NCBI RefSeq assembly: GCF_014696675.1
Contig: NZ_JACJQN010000019.1
Span: forward strand, 1 to 64,000
Length of the DNA: 64,000 nt
Reading direction: 5' to 3'
Origin: Phormidium tenue FACHB-1052
GTDB taxonomy: Bacteria > Cyanobacteriota > Cyanobacteriia > Phormidesmidales > Phormidesmidaceae
Of this stretch, positions 17,641-25,864 are shown in pieces. The translations under genes were made by a program, and so were the position numbers. Position 1 is the stretch's first letter; every line of letters starts with the position of its first letter. The notes beneath the pieces are model-generated. The model was not told where the DNA came from and made no database searches. It worked only from the letters and a program-made list of their open reading frames with translations.

Positions 17641-17927
17641 AGTGCGGCCCTTGGCATAAAGAGAGCCAGGACGGTTAAGACCTGGCTATGGGGGTTGCTT
17701 AATATTGACTTTGATGAAGTCGGCTCTCCTAAGGGTCGTACTCCTGGGTTCAGTCTGTCTCTCTGTCCAAAGAAAGAACTTTGCGCTGCTCTTATCGTGT
17801 TGGCTACTGCGCTTAGGGCACATGTAACCATCATTGGCAGAAACTGGGGCAGCGCACTAGTGTCTAGCCATCGCTTCAGGGAGTTGTGCAGGATGTCCCA
17901 ATCGATCTGGCGATGGCTATAGCTGCC

Positions 17928-17968
17928 AACGCAAAAGCCGCCCCAGGGTTTAGGACGGCTTTTGCGTT
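17928..17968. terminator. Bidirectional terminator-like hairpin downstream of groEL
   Basis: AACGCAAAAGCCG (17928-17940) pairs perfectly with CGGCTTTTGCGTT (17956-17968), a 13-bp stem with A-run and T-run halves on either side of a GC core. It could stop leftward groEL transcripts or a rightward transcript from the preceding gap. Confidence 0.65.
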
Positions 17969-17998
17969 AGCGCTATGGAGGTAGAGACCAGCTTTTAC

Positions 17999-18027
17999 AG
18001 AGTCACAGACCTAAGGTCTGTGACTCT
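17999..18027. repeat. 14-bp perfect inverted repeat next to the groEL stop
   Basis: AGAGTCACAGACCT (17999-18012) and AGGTCTGTGACTCT (18014-18027) are separated by one base. It lies 26 bases beyond the groEL stop and forms a second hairpin in front of the one at 17928. There is no T-run, so it may protect the mRNA 3' end or act as a cruciform. Confidence 0.6.
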
Positions 18028-18053
18028 CCTAGTCTGGTGGTTACCTCAGCGGC

Positions 18054-19685
18054 TTAGTAGTCGAAGTCGCCGCCCATGCCAGCGCCAGCGGGAGCGCCTT
18101 CTTTGGGCTCGGGCAGATCGACCACGATGCACTCGGTGGTCAGCACCATACCAGCGATGGAGGCCGCGTTCTGCAGGGCAGAGCGGGTCACCTTGGCGGG
18201 GTCAACGATACCAGCTTCAAACATGTCAACGTATTCGCCGTTAGCAGCGTTATAGCCGACGTTGAAGTCCTTCTCTTTGACGCGCTCGGCGATCACGGCA
18301 CCGTTTTGACCGGCGTTCTGGGCAATCCGCATCAGAGGGGCGGCCAGGGCACGAGCCACGATCGCAGCCCCAGTGTGCTCTTCAGCGGTGAGGTTGGCTT
18401 CGAGCCACTCGGTCAGGGCTGGTACTAGGTGGGCCAGGGTGGTGCCGCCGCCGGGGACGATGCCTTCTTCAACCGCTGCCTTGGTAGCGTTGATGGCGTC
18501 TTCGAGGCGCAGCTTGCGGTCTTTCATCTCGGTTTCGGTGGCGGCACCGACCTTGATTACGGCCACACCGCCGGAGAGTTTGGCCAAACGCTCTTGTAGC
18601 TTCTCTTTGTCGTAGGTCGACTCGGTTTCGTCGATCTGGCGACGGATCTGCTCGCAGCGGGCCTTGACATCCTTCTCGTTGCCTTCGGCGACGATGGTGG
18701 TGGTGTCTTTGGTGATGGTGAGGCGGCGGGCCTGACCGAGCATGTCGAGCTTGGTGTTGTCGAGCTTGAGGCCGGTGTCTTCAGAGATCACCTGACCGCC
18801 GGTGAGGACGGCGATGTCTTCGAGCATGGCTTTGCGGCGATCGCCAAACCCAGGCGCTTTCACAGCGGCCACATTCAGCACACCGCGCAGACGGTTGACC
18901 ACCAAGGTAGCCAGCGCCTCTTTCTCGATGTCTTCAGCGATGATGATCAGGGGACGACCAGAGCGAGCCACTTGCTCTAGCACGGGCACTAGATCCTGCA
19001 CCAGGGCAATTTTCTTGTCGGTGATCAGGATGTAGGGCTCGTCCAGCACCGCTTCCATACGCTCGGTGTCGGTGACGAAGTAGGGAGAGACATAGCCCTT
19101 GTCAAAGCGCATGCCCTCGGTGACCTCCAGTTCGGTGGTCATCGACTTGCCTTCTTCCAGGGAGATGACGCCTTCGCGGCCCACTTTCTCCATGGCTTCG
19201 GCAATCATGGCACCCACTTCTTCGTCGTTACCGGCGGAGATGGAGCCCACCTGAGCGATCGACTTAGAGTCGCCAACGGGGCGGGCGTGCTCAGCAATTT
19301 TTTCGACTAGGAAAGCGGTGGCTTTGTCGATGCCGCGCTTGAGGGAAATGGCGTTAGCGCCAGCGGCGACGTTGCGCATGCCTTCTTTGACCATGGCGTG
19401 GGCCAGGACGGTGGCGGTGGTGGTACCGTCACCAGCGGCGTCGTTGGTCTTAGAGGCGGCCTGACGAATCAGGGCGACGCCGGTGTTCTCGATGTTGTCT
19501 TCGAGTTCAATTTCTTTGGCGATGGTGACGCCGTCATTGACAATCTGGGGTGCGCCAAATTTCTTTTCGAGCACCACGTTGCGACCTTTGGGGCCGAGGG
19601 TGACGGCTACGGCCTCGGTCAGAATGTCCATACCGCGTTCGAGGGCACGACGGGCGTTTTCGTTATAAACAATGCGCTTAGCCAT
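18054..19685 (-). CDS. groEL: Chaperonin GroEL (60 kDa)
   Basis: ATP-dependent chaperonin ring subunit, 543 residues. It starts [20 protein letters not shown], with the ATP-binding [14 protein letters not shown] near residues 86-99, the conserved GGGTTLAHL region near 410, and the D-rich end GGDFDY instead of the GGM repeats of enterobacterial proteins. It folds newly made or stress-denatured proteins with GroES in the cytosol. It is the second gene of groES-groEL, 228 bases after groES; cyanobacteria usually also carry a second, unlinked groEL, so this is the operonic copy (GroEL1 type). Expression should follow the CIRCE/K-box promoter upstream of groES. Confidence 0.98.
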   Translation of the reverse strand: MAKRIVYNENARRALERGMDILTEAVAVTLGPKGRNVVLEKKFGAPQIVNDGVTIAKEIELEDNIENTGVALIRQAASKTNDAAGDGTTTATVLAHAMVKEGMRNVAAGANAISLKRGIDKATAFLVEKIAEHARPVGDSKSIAQVGSISAGNDEEVGAMIAEAMEKVGREGVISLEEGKSMTTELEVTEGMRFDKGYVSPYFVTDTERMEAVLDEPYILITDKKIALVQDLVPVLEQVARSGRPLIIIAEDIEKEALATLVVNRLRGVLNVAAVKAPGFGDRRKAMLEDIAVLTGGQVISEDTGLKLDNTKLDMLGQARRLTITKDTTTIVAEGNEKDVKARCEQIRRQIDETESTYDKEKLQERLAKLSGGVAVIKVGAATETEMKDRKLRLEDAINATKAAVEEGIVPGGGTTLAHLVPALTEWLEANLTAEEHTGAAIVARALAAPLMRIAQNAGQNGAVIAERVKEKDFNVGYNAANGEYVDMFEAGIVDPAKVTRSALQNAASIAGMVLTTECIVVDLPEPKEGAPAGAGMGGDFDY

Positions 19686-19863
19686 AGAATCGATGTTCTC
19701 CGGAAAGAAGATAAGAAGTGAATGTGAAAACGTGAAGCGAAGGAAATTGAGGAAATCTAGAACTTAGGAAATTAGCTGAGTAGGCTGGGTGAAGCGATAG
19801 CGGAACCCAACGGAACTCACTAGAGGCAATGGCAGATAATGCCTTGCAAATGGCGGAGGTCGT

Positions 19864-19880
19864 GGTGGGCACTGCCCACC
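19864..19880. repeat. Palindromic GGTGGGCA-C-TGCCCACC repeat in the groES-groEL gap
   Basis: Perfect 8-bp arms around one base, followed by CTACG. This palindrome type is, to my knowledge, a frequent dispersed intergenic repeat in cyanobacteria. Inside the 228-base groES-groEL spacer it could affect processing or relative expression of the two genes. Confidence 0.6.
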
Positions 19881-19913
19881 CTACGCAGCCAAAATCCCAA
19901 ATCTAAAATTGGT

Positions 19914-20225
19914 TTAGCCAAGCACGGCGAGGATGTCTTTCTCAGACAGCAGCACGAACTCGTCGCCGCCTAGCTTGATGTCGGTACCGGCGTACTTGGA
20001 ATAGAGCACCTTGTCGCCAATTTTGACTTCCAGCGCTTGACGGGAGCCTTTGTCGTCAGTTTTGCCGGGGCCGACGGCGGTGATTTCACCCACCTGAGGC
20101 TTTTCCTTGGCGGTATCAGGTAGCAGAATGCCGCCAGCGGTGGTCTCTTCGGACGCACTTACTTTAATCAAAACTCGATCGGCTAGGGGCTTAACGCTAG
20201 ACGCCGCCAAAGTGATAGCTGCCAT
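19914..20225 (-). CDS. groES: Co-chaperonin GroES (10 kDa)
   Basis: Heptameric lid for GroEL, 103 residues. The mobile loop region [22 protein letters not shown] is characteristic, followed by [10 protein letters not shown] and [31 protein letters not shown]. It starts [21 protein letters not shown]; the first seven residues are an extension common in cyanobacterial GroES. It is the first gene of groES-groEL, and the 5' region contains a sigma-70-type promoter, a perfect CIRCE element and a K-box. Confidence 0.98.
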   Translation of the reverse strand: MAAITLAASSVKPLADRVLIKVSASEETTAGGILLPDTAKEKPQVGEITAVGPGKTDDKGSRQALEVKIGDKVLYSKYAGTDIKLGGDEFVLLSEKDILAVLG

Positions 20226-20314
20226 ACAATGCTTCTCCGGATTTGCTATTAAGACAGCGCCTGGGGGGAATTACACTCGGCCCCATTCAGACGCATTACA
20301 CAGTTTTTCGAAGC

Positions 20315-20341
20315 TTAGCACTCGCAAGCTCCGAGTGCTAA
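20315..20341 (-). promoter_or_regulatory. CIRCE operator (HrcA binding site) of groESL
   Basis: TTAGCACTC, nine bases, then GAGTGCTAA: an exact match to the CIRCE inverted repeat bound by the heat-shock repressor HrcA. It begins at the -10 box of the groES promoter, 90 bases upstream of the groES start, so bound HrcA would block transcription at normal temperature. Confidence 0.95.
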
Positions 20342-20368
20342 TTTACGATGCCAGAGGGGCGATCGCAA
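20340..20368 (-). promoter_or_regulatory. Predicted sigma-70-type groES promoter
   Basis: On the minus strand TTGCGA (20363-20368) and TAAATT (20340-20345) are separated by 17 bases. The -10 overlaps the first bases of CIRCE, the usual arrangement for HrcA-controlled promoters. Confidence 0.6.
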
Positions 20369-20379
20369 CAAAGCTCTCT

Positions 20380-20395
20380 GTACGGGTTCCCGAAC
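20380..20395 (-). promoter_or_regulatory. K-box element upstream of the groESL promoter
   Basis: GTTCGGGAACCCGTAC on the minus strand fits the K-box consensus GTTCGG-NNAN-CCNNAC, described in cyanobacteria as a light- and heat-responsive positive element of groE genes. It lies just upstream of the predicted -35, the position expected for an activating site. Confidence 0.8.
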
Positions 20396-20421
20396 TGGGT
20401 TGCTCCAGATAGGATTGATCG

Positions 20422-21315
20422 ATGCTTAAACTCAAGGTTTTGCTGCCCATTCTCACCAGCTTTCTGTTTGCGGGCAGCTTTGTGGCGGGCAAATATACGA
20501 CGGTCGATTTGGGGCCGCTGACTACCTCGCTGCTGCGCTACGTCATTGCTATGGGCGTTCTGGGTCTATTTATTACCCGCAGTGCGCAGCCGATTAAAGC
20601 CCTCACCGTCGCCCGCGCCGACTGGGGAGCGATGGCGCTATTGGGTCTATTTGGGGTGGTGGGTTATCACTATTTCTTCTTTAGCAGTCTGCGCTACACG
20701 GCGACGGCCAACACCGCCATCATCAACGCCTTTAACCCGGTGGTGACGGGGGTGATGGCAGCGCTGTTTATTGGCGAACGGCTGACCCGTCGCCAGTATG
20801 GCGGCATTGTGCTGGCGCTGCTGGGGGTGCTGACCCTGCTGACTCGCGGCAATATCACGACCTTACTCACCTTGGAACTCAACCGGGGCGATGGGCTGAT
20901 GCTGTGCGCGGTGCTGTGCTGGGTGGTGTATTCCTTAATTATTAAGCAGCTCAGCCAGCGCTATTCGGGGTTGACCATTACCTTCTACGCCGCCGTGGCT
21001 GGGGTGGGGCAACTGCTGGTGCTGGCTTCGCTAGAGCGCTGGTGGCTACAGTTGGCAACCCTCTCTCTCGCCTCAGCGATCGCCATTCTATATATGGGTG
21101 TAGCGGCGTCGGGGGTGGCCTATCTATTGTTTAATCTCAGCATTCAGCAGGTTGGCCCCACCCGCACGGCTAGCGTGGTCTATAGCTTGGTGCCGATCTT
21201 TGTGGCGGGGCTGGCCTGGCTGTTTTTTCGAGAACCGCTGACGGCAACGATGGTGGCCAGCATGGGGCTAATTTTGCTGGGTGTAAATGTGGTGCTCAGT
21301 CAACCTAAAGTGTGA
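20422..21315 (+). CDS. EamA-family (DMT superfamily) transporter
   Basis: Ten-helix permease of 297 residues made of two EamA repeats (about 8-135 and 152-290). Family-like signatures are PILTSFLFAGSFVAGKYT at the N-terminus, TATANTAIINAFNPVVTGVMA at the end of repeat one, and ALLGVLTLL and LGVNVVLS motifs. It should export amino acids, nucleosides or other metabolites across the plasma membrane; substrate unknown. It is divergent from groES, sharing the region with CIRCE and the K-box, but those elements point toward groES. Confidence 0.9.
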   Translation: MLKLKVLLPILTSFLFAGSFVAGKYTTVDLGPLTTSLLRYVIAMGVLGLFITRSAQPIKALTVARADWGAMALLGLFGVVGYHYFFFSSLRYTATANTAIINAFNPVVTGVMAALFIGERLTRRQYGGIVLALLGVLTLLTRGNITTLLTLELNRGDGLMLCAVLCWVVYSLIIKQLSQRYSGLTITFYAAVAGVGQLLVLASLERWWLQLATLSLASAIAILYMGVAASGVAYLLFNLSIQQVGPTRTASVVYSLVPIFVAGLAWLFFREPLTATMVASMGLILLGVNVVLSQPKV

Positions 21316-21387
21316 GCCAGTCAGGTGGGCTATTCGCTACTCTGGGCATAGTTTTTCACTCAACTCACTGCACCCTCTGGAGGCGTT

Positions 21388-22866
21388 ATGGCGTCGCTTT
21401 TACCGTCTTTTTTGAATCCGTTTCTTGCTAGTCTCAATCCCCTTGATATTTTGGGCAGCACCGTTTTGGTCAGTGGCTTTGGCGATGATGTGCTCAACGG
21501 CGGCACAGAAGACGAAATTTTAGTAGGCCTCTGGGGTAATAAACAGCTGTTTGGGGCCGAAGGCAACGATTGGCTTTTAGGTGGCCTGGGCAATGATGTT
21601 TTCGATGGAGGTTTGGGCAATAACCAGTTCTTTACCGGGCCAGGGCAGGATACTGTGGTGCTTAAAAACGATGGCCGGGTCGATACGGTGGCGGATTTTA
21701 CCCCCGGCGTCGATCGCTTCTTGCTGCCAGGGGGCTTGAGTTTTGGGCAGATTGCGATCGCCCAGCAGGGGGCCAATACAACCCTGCGCTACCTAAACCA
21801 GTCAGAACCCAGCGTCATTCTGCTCAATGTGGCCGCGGCCAGTCTGACGCCTGAGAGTTTTGAAACCCAGGCGCTGGTGCCTAGCTTTAACGGCCTGACG
21901 ATCTTTGGCGATAGCCTGTCAGACCCCGGCAACCTGTTTGAGCTGACGGGCTTTTTTCCGCCCCTTCCCTATTCTGAGGGCCGGTTTTCTAACGGCGATC
22001 TCTGGGTTGATTATTTAGTGGATGACCTGAGGTTTGAGCCTAGCCAGGTGCAAAACTTTGCCGTGGGGGGAGCCACTACGGGCCGAGACAATGGCCTCGA
22101 CCCCTTGATTAGCTCTCTTACAAGTACAGAGGTTAATCTACCGGGCTTGCTCGACGAAGTCGATAGCTATCTGGGCAGCCTGGGCAGTGGTTCTGCCAAT
22201 CCCAATGGCCTCTATGTGGTGTGGGCTGGGGCCAACGATCTGTTTAATCTGCCCAGCGATCCCGCTGCGATTCCAGCTTTTTTGGCCAATTCGGTGCAGA
22301 ATATTGCCACGGCGATTAGCAGCCTGGCGGCGCGGGGGGCTGATACATTCTTGGTGCCTAACCTGCCCAACCTGGGCCTGACGCCCCGCACCCTGGGCGA
22401 TGGCACTAGCCAGCAGGCGACGGCCCTGAGCCTAGGATTTAATACGGGCTTAGCCAATGCGCTGACAGCGCTAGAGCAAACCCTGCCCATCGACATTATC
22501 CCGGTCGATCTGTTTGGGCTAACCAACGAAATTATTGGGGCTCCGGCAGAGTTTGGGTTTACCAACGTCACCGACCCGCTATTCACCCAGGGGCTGCTCG
22601 ACGACCCCGGCTATTTCTGGTGGGATCAGCAGCACCCCACAACCACCGTGCACGAACTGCTGGCGGATGTGTTTCAGACCAGTCTGCTAGAGGCAGGATA
22701 CTTGCAGCCTGGCGATGGTGCGCTGCCAACGCTGGCAGGCGAAGGGCTGGCACTGTCTGGAGCGATCGCACCCGGTGAAGCTAGAGAAATCGTCAGCGCT
22801 GATTGGGAAAGTAGCTGGGCCGCAGATGTCTTCAGTTCAGTTCAGCCTGCGCCAGCGGTGGTTTGA
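21388..22866 (+). CDS. RTX-repeat protein fused to an SGNH/GDSL hydrolase
   Basis: 492 residues, two modules. The N-terminal 30-120 contains RTX-like nonapeptides (GFGDDVLNGG, GAEGNDWLLGG, GLGNDVFDGG) that bind Ca2+ in a beta-roll. Residues 165-440 are a lipase/esterase of the SGNH type: FGDSLSD with nucleophile S176, AVGGAT block II, GAND with N283, and WWDQQHPT with D413 and H416. There is no Sec signal peptide; RTX proteins usually leave by type I secretion, so extracellular action on an ester lipid or polysaccharide is inference. GGAGG precedes the ATG with good spacing. RTX before the enzyme is the reverse of the usual order. Confidence 0.9.
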   Translation: MASLLPSFLNPFLASLNPLDILGSTVLVSGFGDDVLNGGTEDEILVGLWGNKQLFGAEGNDWLLGGLGNDVFDGGLGNNQFFTGPGQDTVVLKNDGRVDTVADFTPGVDRFLLPGGLSFGQIAIAQQGANTTLRYLNQSEPSVILLNVAAASLTPESFETQALVPSFNGLTIFGDSLSDPGNLFELTGFFPPLPYSEGRFSNGDLWVDYLVDDLRFEPSQVQNFAVGGATTGRDNGLDPLISSLTSTEVNLPGLLDEVDSYLGSLGSGSANPNGLYVVWAGANDLFNLPSDPAAIPAFLANSVQNIATAISSLAARGADTFLVPNLPNLGLTPRTLGDGTSQQATALSLGFNTGLANALTALEQTLPIDIIPVDLFGLTNEIIGAPAEFGFTNVTDPLFTQGLLDDPGYFWWDQQHPTTTVHELLADVFQTSLLEAGYLQPGDGALPTLAGEGLALSGAIAPGEAREIVSADWESSWAADVFSSVQPAPAVV

Positions 22867-22923
22867 CGTAGGCCTGGTAGGGGCGATTGGCCCGGCCACC
22901 CTGTGGGAACGCAGCAGCAAAAC

Positions 22924-22950
22924 GCCCGGCAGAGACTTACTCCGCCGGGC
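22924..22950 (-). terminator. Hairpin, likely terminator of the small leftward gene
   Basis: GCCCGGC (22924-22930) pairs with GCCGGGC (22944-22950), extended by GAG/CTC inside. Read leftward it is followed by GTTTTG, a weak U-tract, so it most likely ends the gene at 23006-23212; it also lies 58 bases beyond the RTX-SGNH stop. Confidence 0.55.
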
Positions 22951-23005
22951 ATCATTGAGCTAACCCCAGTTGTGAACGATCTGGCTCAGCCGAGGGGATT
23001 GAGAT

Positions 23006-23212
23006 CTAGTAGCTGTCTTCGCTGGTGACGGTGTGCAGGGCCAGGTCGTGGTTGGCTCGGTTGAGGCGATCGGCGATCGCCTGTCGCCACTTGAGACTAA
23101 CGGTGTCGTCTGCGAGTACTTCTTGGGCCTCTTCGCGATATAGAGCGCTCTGTAATGTACCGACCTTTTCGAGCTGCTTGAGGTGCTCAAGCACTTCTTG
23201 GGGATTGTTCAT
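23006..23212 (-). CDS. Small conserved hypothetical protein
   Basis: A 68-residue, Glu/Leu-rich, mostly helical protein (MNNPQEVLEHLKQLEKVG, then LYREEAQEVLADDTVSLKWRQAIADRLNRA). It has no signal peptide and no cysteines. A family of this size is, as I recall, annotated only as hypothetical in cyanobacteria. Codon use is cyanobacterial, and the gene has its own downstream hairpin. A longer reading frame covers the same sense in another phase but is poorer. Confidence 0.7.
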   Translation of the reverse strand: MNNPQEVLEHLKQLEKVGTLQSALYREEAQEVLADDTVSLKWRQAIADRLNRANHDLALHTVTSEDSY

Positions 23213-23691
23213 AACGATAGTCCTTATACATAGGGGCAGCCAGGCTCGCCTTGGGGCACCAGGCCTGGGTACATGACCCCATTCTCCGAGAACCCACCGC
23301 CAACGGCCACTGTTCAGGCTGAACCTTTACGCCTCGATAAAGTTTGTTGTGCTTCGCAACAGGACGTTGCACTTAACGCCAGCGAAAATTCACTAGACCG
23401 CCTCCCACCGGAGCTGTAAAGCTAGCTTGAGCCGGTCGGCATTTTCTCGGTGACTGCTTTACTCGCCGATAGGAAATCGTGGGCGGGTTCCGCTTTAGCC
23501 CGGCGGCTGAGGGCTGGAGCAGGTCAACCAGTGCGACATCATGGGGGAAGGGAGTAGGGAATAGGGGAAGAAAACGGTAGCTTACAATACAAAATATTGC
23601 TATTTGGCTGAGCTGGTTCGCCCTGGCGGCACCTTAATAACAGCAGCCCTATTTGCTGCTCACCAATCCCTTCATCCCCTGGTGTTTGTCT
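23213..23691. other. Promoter region of gdhA; long intergenic DNA
   Basis: About 480 bases between two divergent genes. Recognisable items are an NtcA-type box at 23577-23590 and a GGGAGTAGGG-type purine-rich run at 23543-23570. I see no coding frame or tRNA. The middle has short self-complementary stretches (for example AGTTTGTTGTGCTTCGCAAC near 23340) but nothing I can name. Confidence 0.5.
23577..23590 (+). promoter_or_regulatory. NtcA-type box upstream of glutamate dehydrogenase
   Basis: GTA-GCTTACAA-TAC matches the GTA-N8-TAC consensus of the cyanobacterial nitrogen regulator NtcA. It lies 102 bases before the chosen gdhA start. I do not see a good TAN3T -10 box about 22 bases downstream, so it is a candidate only. 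Confidence 0.5.
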
Positions 23692-24981
23692 ATGGCCTCT
23701 ATTTTGTCCGATGCCAACCGCCGTCTAGAGCGGGCGCTCAAGTACGTTTCTATCTCTGAGGATGCCTCGGAGCGGCTGCGCTACCCCAAGGCCAGTCTCA
23801 CCGTGTCGATTCCAGTGCGGATGGATGACGGCAGACTGAAGGTCTTTCAGGGCTACCGAGTGCGCTACGACGACACGCGCGGCCCCACCAAGGGCGGCAT
23901 TCGCTTTCACCCCGATGTCAACCTCGACGAGGTACAGTCGCTGGCGTTTTGGATGACCTTCAAGTGTGCGGCGCTGAACTTGCCCTTGGGCGGGGCTAAA
24001 GGCGGCGTTACGGTGAACCCTAAGGAGCTGTCGAAGTTTGAGCTGGAGCGGCTGAGCCGGGGATATATTGATGCGATCGCCAACTTCATCGGCCCCGATG
24101 TCGATATCCCCGCCCCCGATGTCTACACCAACCCCATGATCATGGGCTGGATGATGGATCAGTACAGCATCATTTACCGCAAGCTCAGCCCGGCTGTCAT
24201 CACCGGAAAACCCCTCAGCATGGGCGGCAGCCAAGGGCGCGACACCGCTACCGGCACCGGAGCATTCTACGTGCTGCAAGCCATGATGGCCAAGTTTGAT
24301 CGCATTCCCCAAAACACCACCGTAGCCGTTCAGGGCTTTGGCAATGCGGGCAGCGTCATCGCCCGGCTGCTGTTCGATGCGGGATATAAAGTGGTGGCAA
24401 TTAGCGATTCCCAGGGCGGTATCTATACACCCTCGGGGCTAGATATTCCTAGCATTCAGCAGTTTAAGACCTCCACCCGCAGTCTCCAGGCAGTGTACTG
24501 CGAAGGCACCGTCTGCAATACGGTGAACGACCACACCACCATCACCAACGACGAGCTGCTGGCCCTGGATGTCGATATTTTGATTCCGGCGGCGCTGGAA
24601 AATCAAATCACCGCTGAGAATGCCAATGCCATTCAAGCCCGCTACATCTTTGAGGTAGCCAACGGCCCCATCACCTCCGAAGCCGACGACATGTTGTCGG
24701 CCAAGGGGATTTACGTCTTTCCTGACATTTTGGTAAACGCAGGAGGAGTTACGGTGAGCTACTTTGAGTGGGTGCAAAACCGCAGCGGCCTCTACTGGTC
24801 GGTGGAAGATGTCAACGCCCGGCTTAAAACCATGATGGTGACCGAGGGCGAATGCATTTGGAAGATTGCCCAAGATCTTGACATTCGCCCCCGCACCGCC
24901 GCCTACGTGCACGCCCTAGAGCGCTTGGGCGACGCCCTCAACGCCAAGGGCACCCGCGACTACTACGTCAGCGGCATCTAA
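23692..24981 (+). CDS. gdhA: Glu/Leu/Phe/Val dehydrogenase (glutamate dehydrogenase)
   Basis: Reductive amination of 2-oxoglutarate, or the reverse. 429 residues from MASILSDANRR (23692); the 13-residue upstream extension begun at 23653 lacks family similarity. Substrate-binding TKGGIRFHP is at about 66-74, catalytic lysine in PLGGAKGGV (K103), D143 in DIPAPDVYTNP, and the nucleotide site GFGNAGS near 215-221. Cyanobacteria assimilate ammonium mostly by GS-GOGAT; GDH works when energy is limited or for amino-acid breakdown. The NtcA-type box upstream would link it to nitrogen status. Its stop overlaps the antisense end of the coding remnant at 24978. Confidence 0.95.
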   Translation: MASILSDANRRLERALKYVSISEDASERLRYPKASLTVSIPVRMDDGRLKVFQGYRVRYDDTRGPTKGGIRFHPDVNLDEVQSLAFWMTFKCAALNLPLGGAKGGVTVNPKELSKFELERLSRGYIDAIANFIGPDVDIPAPDVYTNPMIMGWMMDQYSIIYRKLSPAVITGKPLSMGGSQGRDTATGTGAFYVLQAMMAKFDRIPQNTTVAVQGFGNAGSVIARLLFDAGYKVVAISDSQGGIYTPSGLDIPSIQQFKTSTRSLQAVYCEGTVCNTVNDHTTITNDELLALDVDILIPAALENQITAENANAIQARYIFEVANGPITSEADDMLSAKGIYVFPDILVNAGGVTVSYFEWVQNRSGLYWSVEDVNARLKTMMVTEGECIWKIAQDLDIRPRTAAYVHALERLGDALNAKGTRDYYVSGI

Positions 24982-25157
24982 GCGGCTACGGGCACTTGGC
25001 TCCAGCGCTCGACGGCGGCAGCAATGCGCTGGCCAAACAACTCGGTGGTGAGGCGATCGCTCAGCTCAAGGGTGACCCAGTGCTGGTATGGCGACTTGCC
25101 CAGCTCTGGGTCGCCCCAGGCCCACCCAGATGGGCTAGAGAAAGTTACAGTTCTGCT
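24978..25157 (-). pseudogene. Coding remnant after aat (no start codon)
   Basis: On the minus strand, shifted one base from aat and beginning inside its last codons, an open stretch of 59 codons ends at a TAG overlapping the gdhA stop. Its residues (for example WAWGDPELGKSPYQHWVTLE and FGQRIAAAVERWSQVP) have normal composition and GC-rich third positions, so it looks like true coding sequence, yet it has no ATG, GTG or TTG in a usable place. Most likely it is the 3' end of a gene lost by deletion; alternatives are an unrecognised frameshift extension of aat or chance. Confidence 0.45.
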
Positions 25158-25722
25158 TTAGAGCAATTTTTAGCAGGCTTTTGTAATCGCGATCGCCCAC
25201 AACGTAAGCCCCAAACCGCTCCAGGTGGGGGTTCATCATCTGAGCGTCGAATAGGGCAAAGTGGCGCTGGCGCAGGTGCTCAACCAGCTTGACCATCGCC
25301 ACCTTAGAGCCTTCAGAAATGCGGAAAAACATTGACTCGCCAATAAACGCGCCGCCAATTACCAAGCCGAGAATGCCCCCCGCTAGCTCATCCCCTTGCC
25401 AGGTTTCAAAACTATAGGCCCAGCCCGCCCGGTGGAGTTCGGTATAGACCTGTCGGAGTTCGCCCGAGATCCAGGTGGTATCGCGATCGGCGCAGCCGCT
25501 GACCACCTCCTCAAAGGCCTGGTTAATGGCGACTCGAAAGCGGTTTTGGTTAAGCGATCGCCGCAGTGATTTGGGATAGCGAAAGCGATCGTCGAGCGGA
25601 ATCAGCGTGCGCTGACGGCTAGAGTACCAGCCCAGGTCGTCGCCTTCGCCATCGGCCATCAGAAAATACCCCTGGGAGTAACCGCGAATGATGGCGTCTA
25701 GGTCGTACTTGATGGAGGTCAC
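25135..25722 (-). CDS. aat: Leucyl/phenylalanyl-tRNA--protein transferase
   Basis: Transfers Leu or Phe from aminoacyl-tRNA to proteins with N-terminal Arg or Lys, creating an N-degron read by ClpS-ClpAP/ClpCP. 195 residues with family blocks YSQGYFLMA, WYSSRQRTLIPLD, TWISGELRQVYTELHRAG, SFETWQGDELAGGILGLVIGGAFIGESMF, and HLRQRHFALFDAQMMNPHLERFGA. The start is a GTG (25720-25722). Cytosolic. The coding remnant at 24978-25157 overlaps its end in another frame. Confidence 0.95.
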   Translation of the reverse strand: MTSIKYDLDAIIRGYSQGYFLMADGEGDDLGWYSSRQRTLIPLDDRFRYPKSLRRSLNQNRFRVAINQAFEEVVSGCADRDTTWISGELRQVYTELHRAGWAYSFETWQGDELAGGILGLVIGGAFIGESMFFRISEGSKVAMVKLVEHLRQRHFALFDAQMMNPHLERFGAYVVGDRDYKSLLKIALKQNCNFL

Positions 25723-25864
25723 AATGGTTTGAGTAGATGGGTGCTCAAGGGGCGGGTGAGTAATGTTTCTTGACGCTCAGCCGCCTTCACTCTAAGGCAG
25801 GAATCTGAGACGGTAGTATTGAGTGTACAGAAGGTTTTCCTCGGTTTCCTCACCCCTCACCTCG

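Larger units (their letters stand above)
17641..18053. other. 413-base gap with hairpins; possible small RNA
   Basis: No convincing gene. The right half carries two strong inverted repeats (17928-17968 and 17999-18027). The left half (17641-17925) holds the promoter side of the antiporter gene and has no good coding frame. A short rightward transcript ending at the first hairpin is possible but has no direct support. Confidence 0.4.

Noticed and set aside
17695-17922. 75-codon plus-strand frame in the gap before groEL
   Set aside because: No RBS, no recognisable similarity and poor codon use; the region is better treated as non-coding.
24996-25292. Plus-strand open frame of 98 codons after gdhA
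   Set aside because: Overlaps aat and the coding remnant in antisense with low-complexity residues; no RBS.
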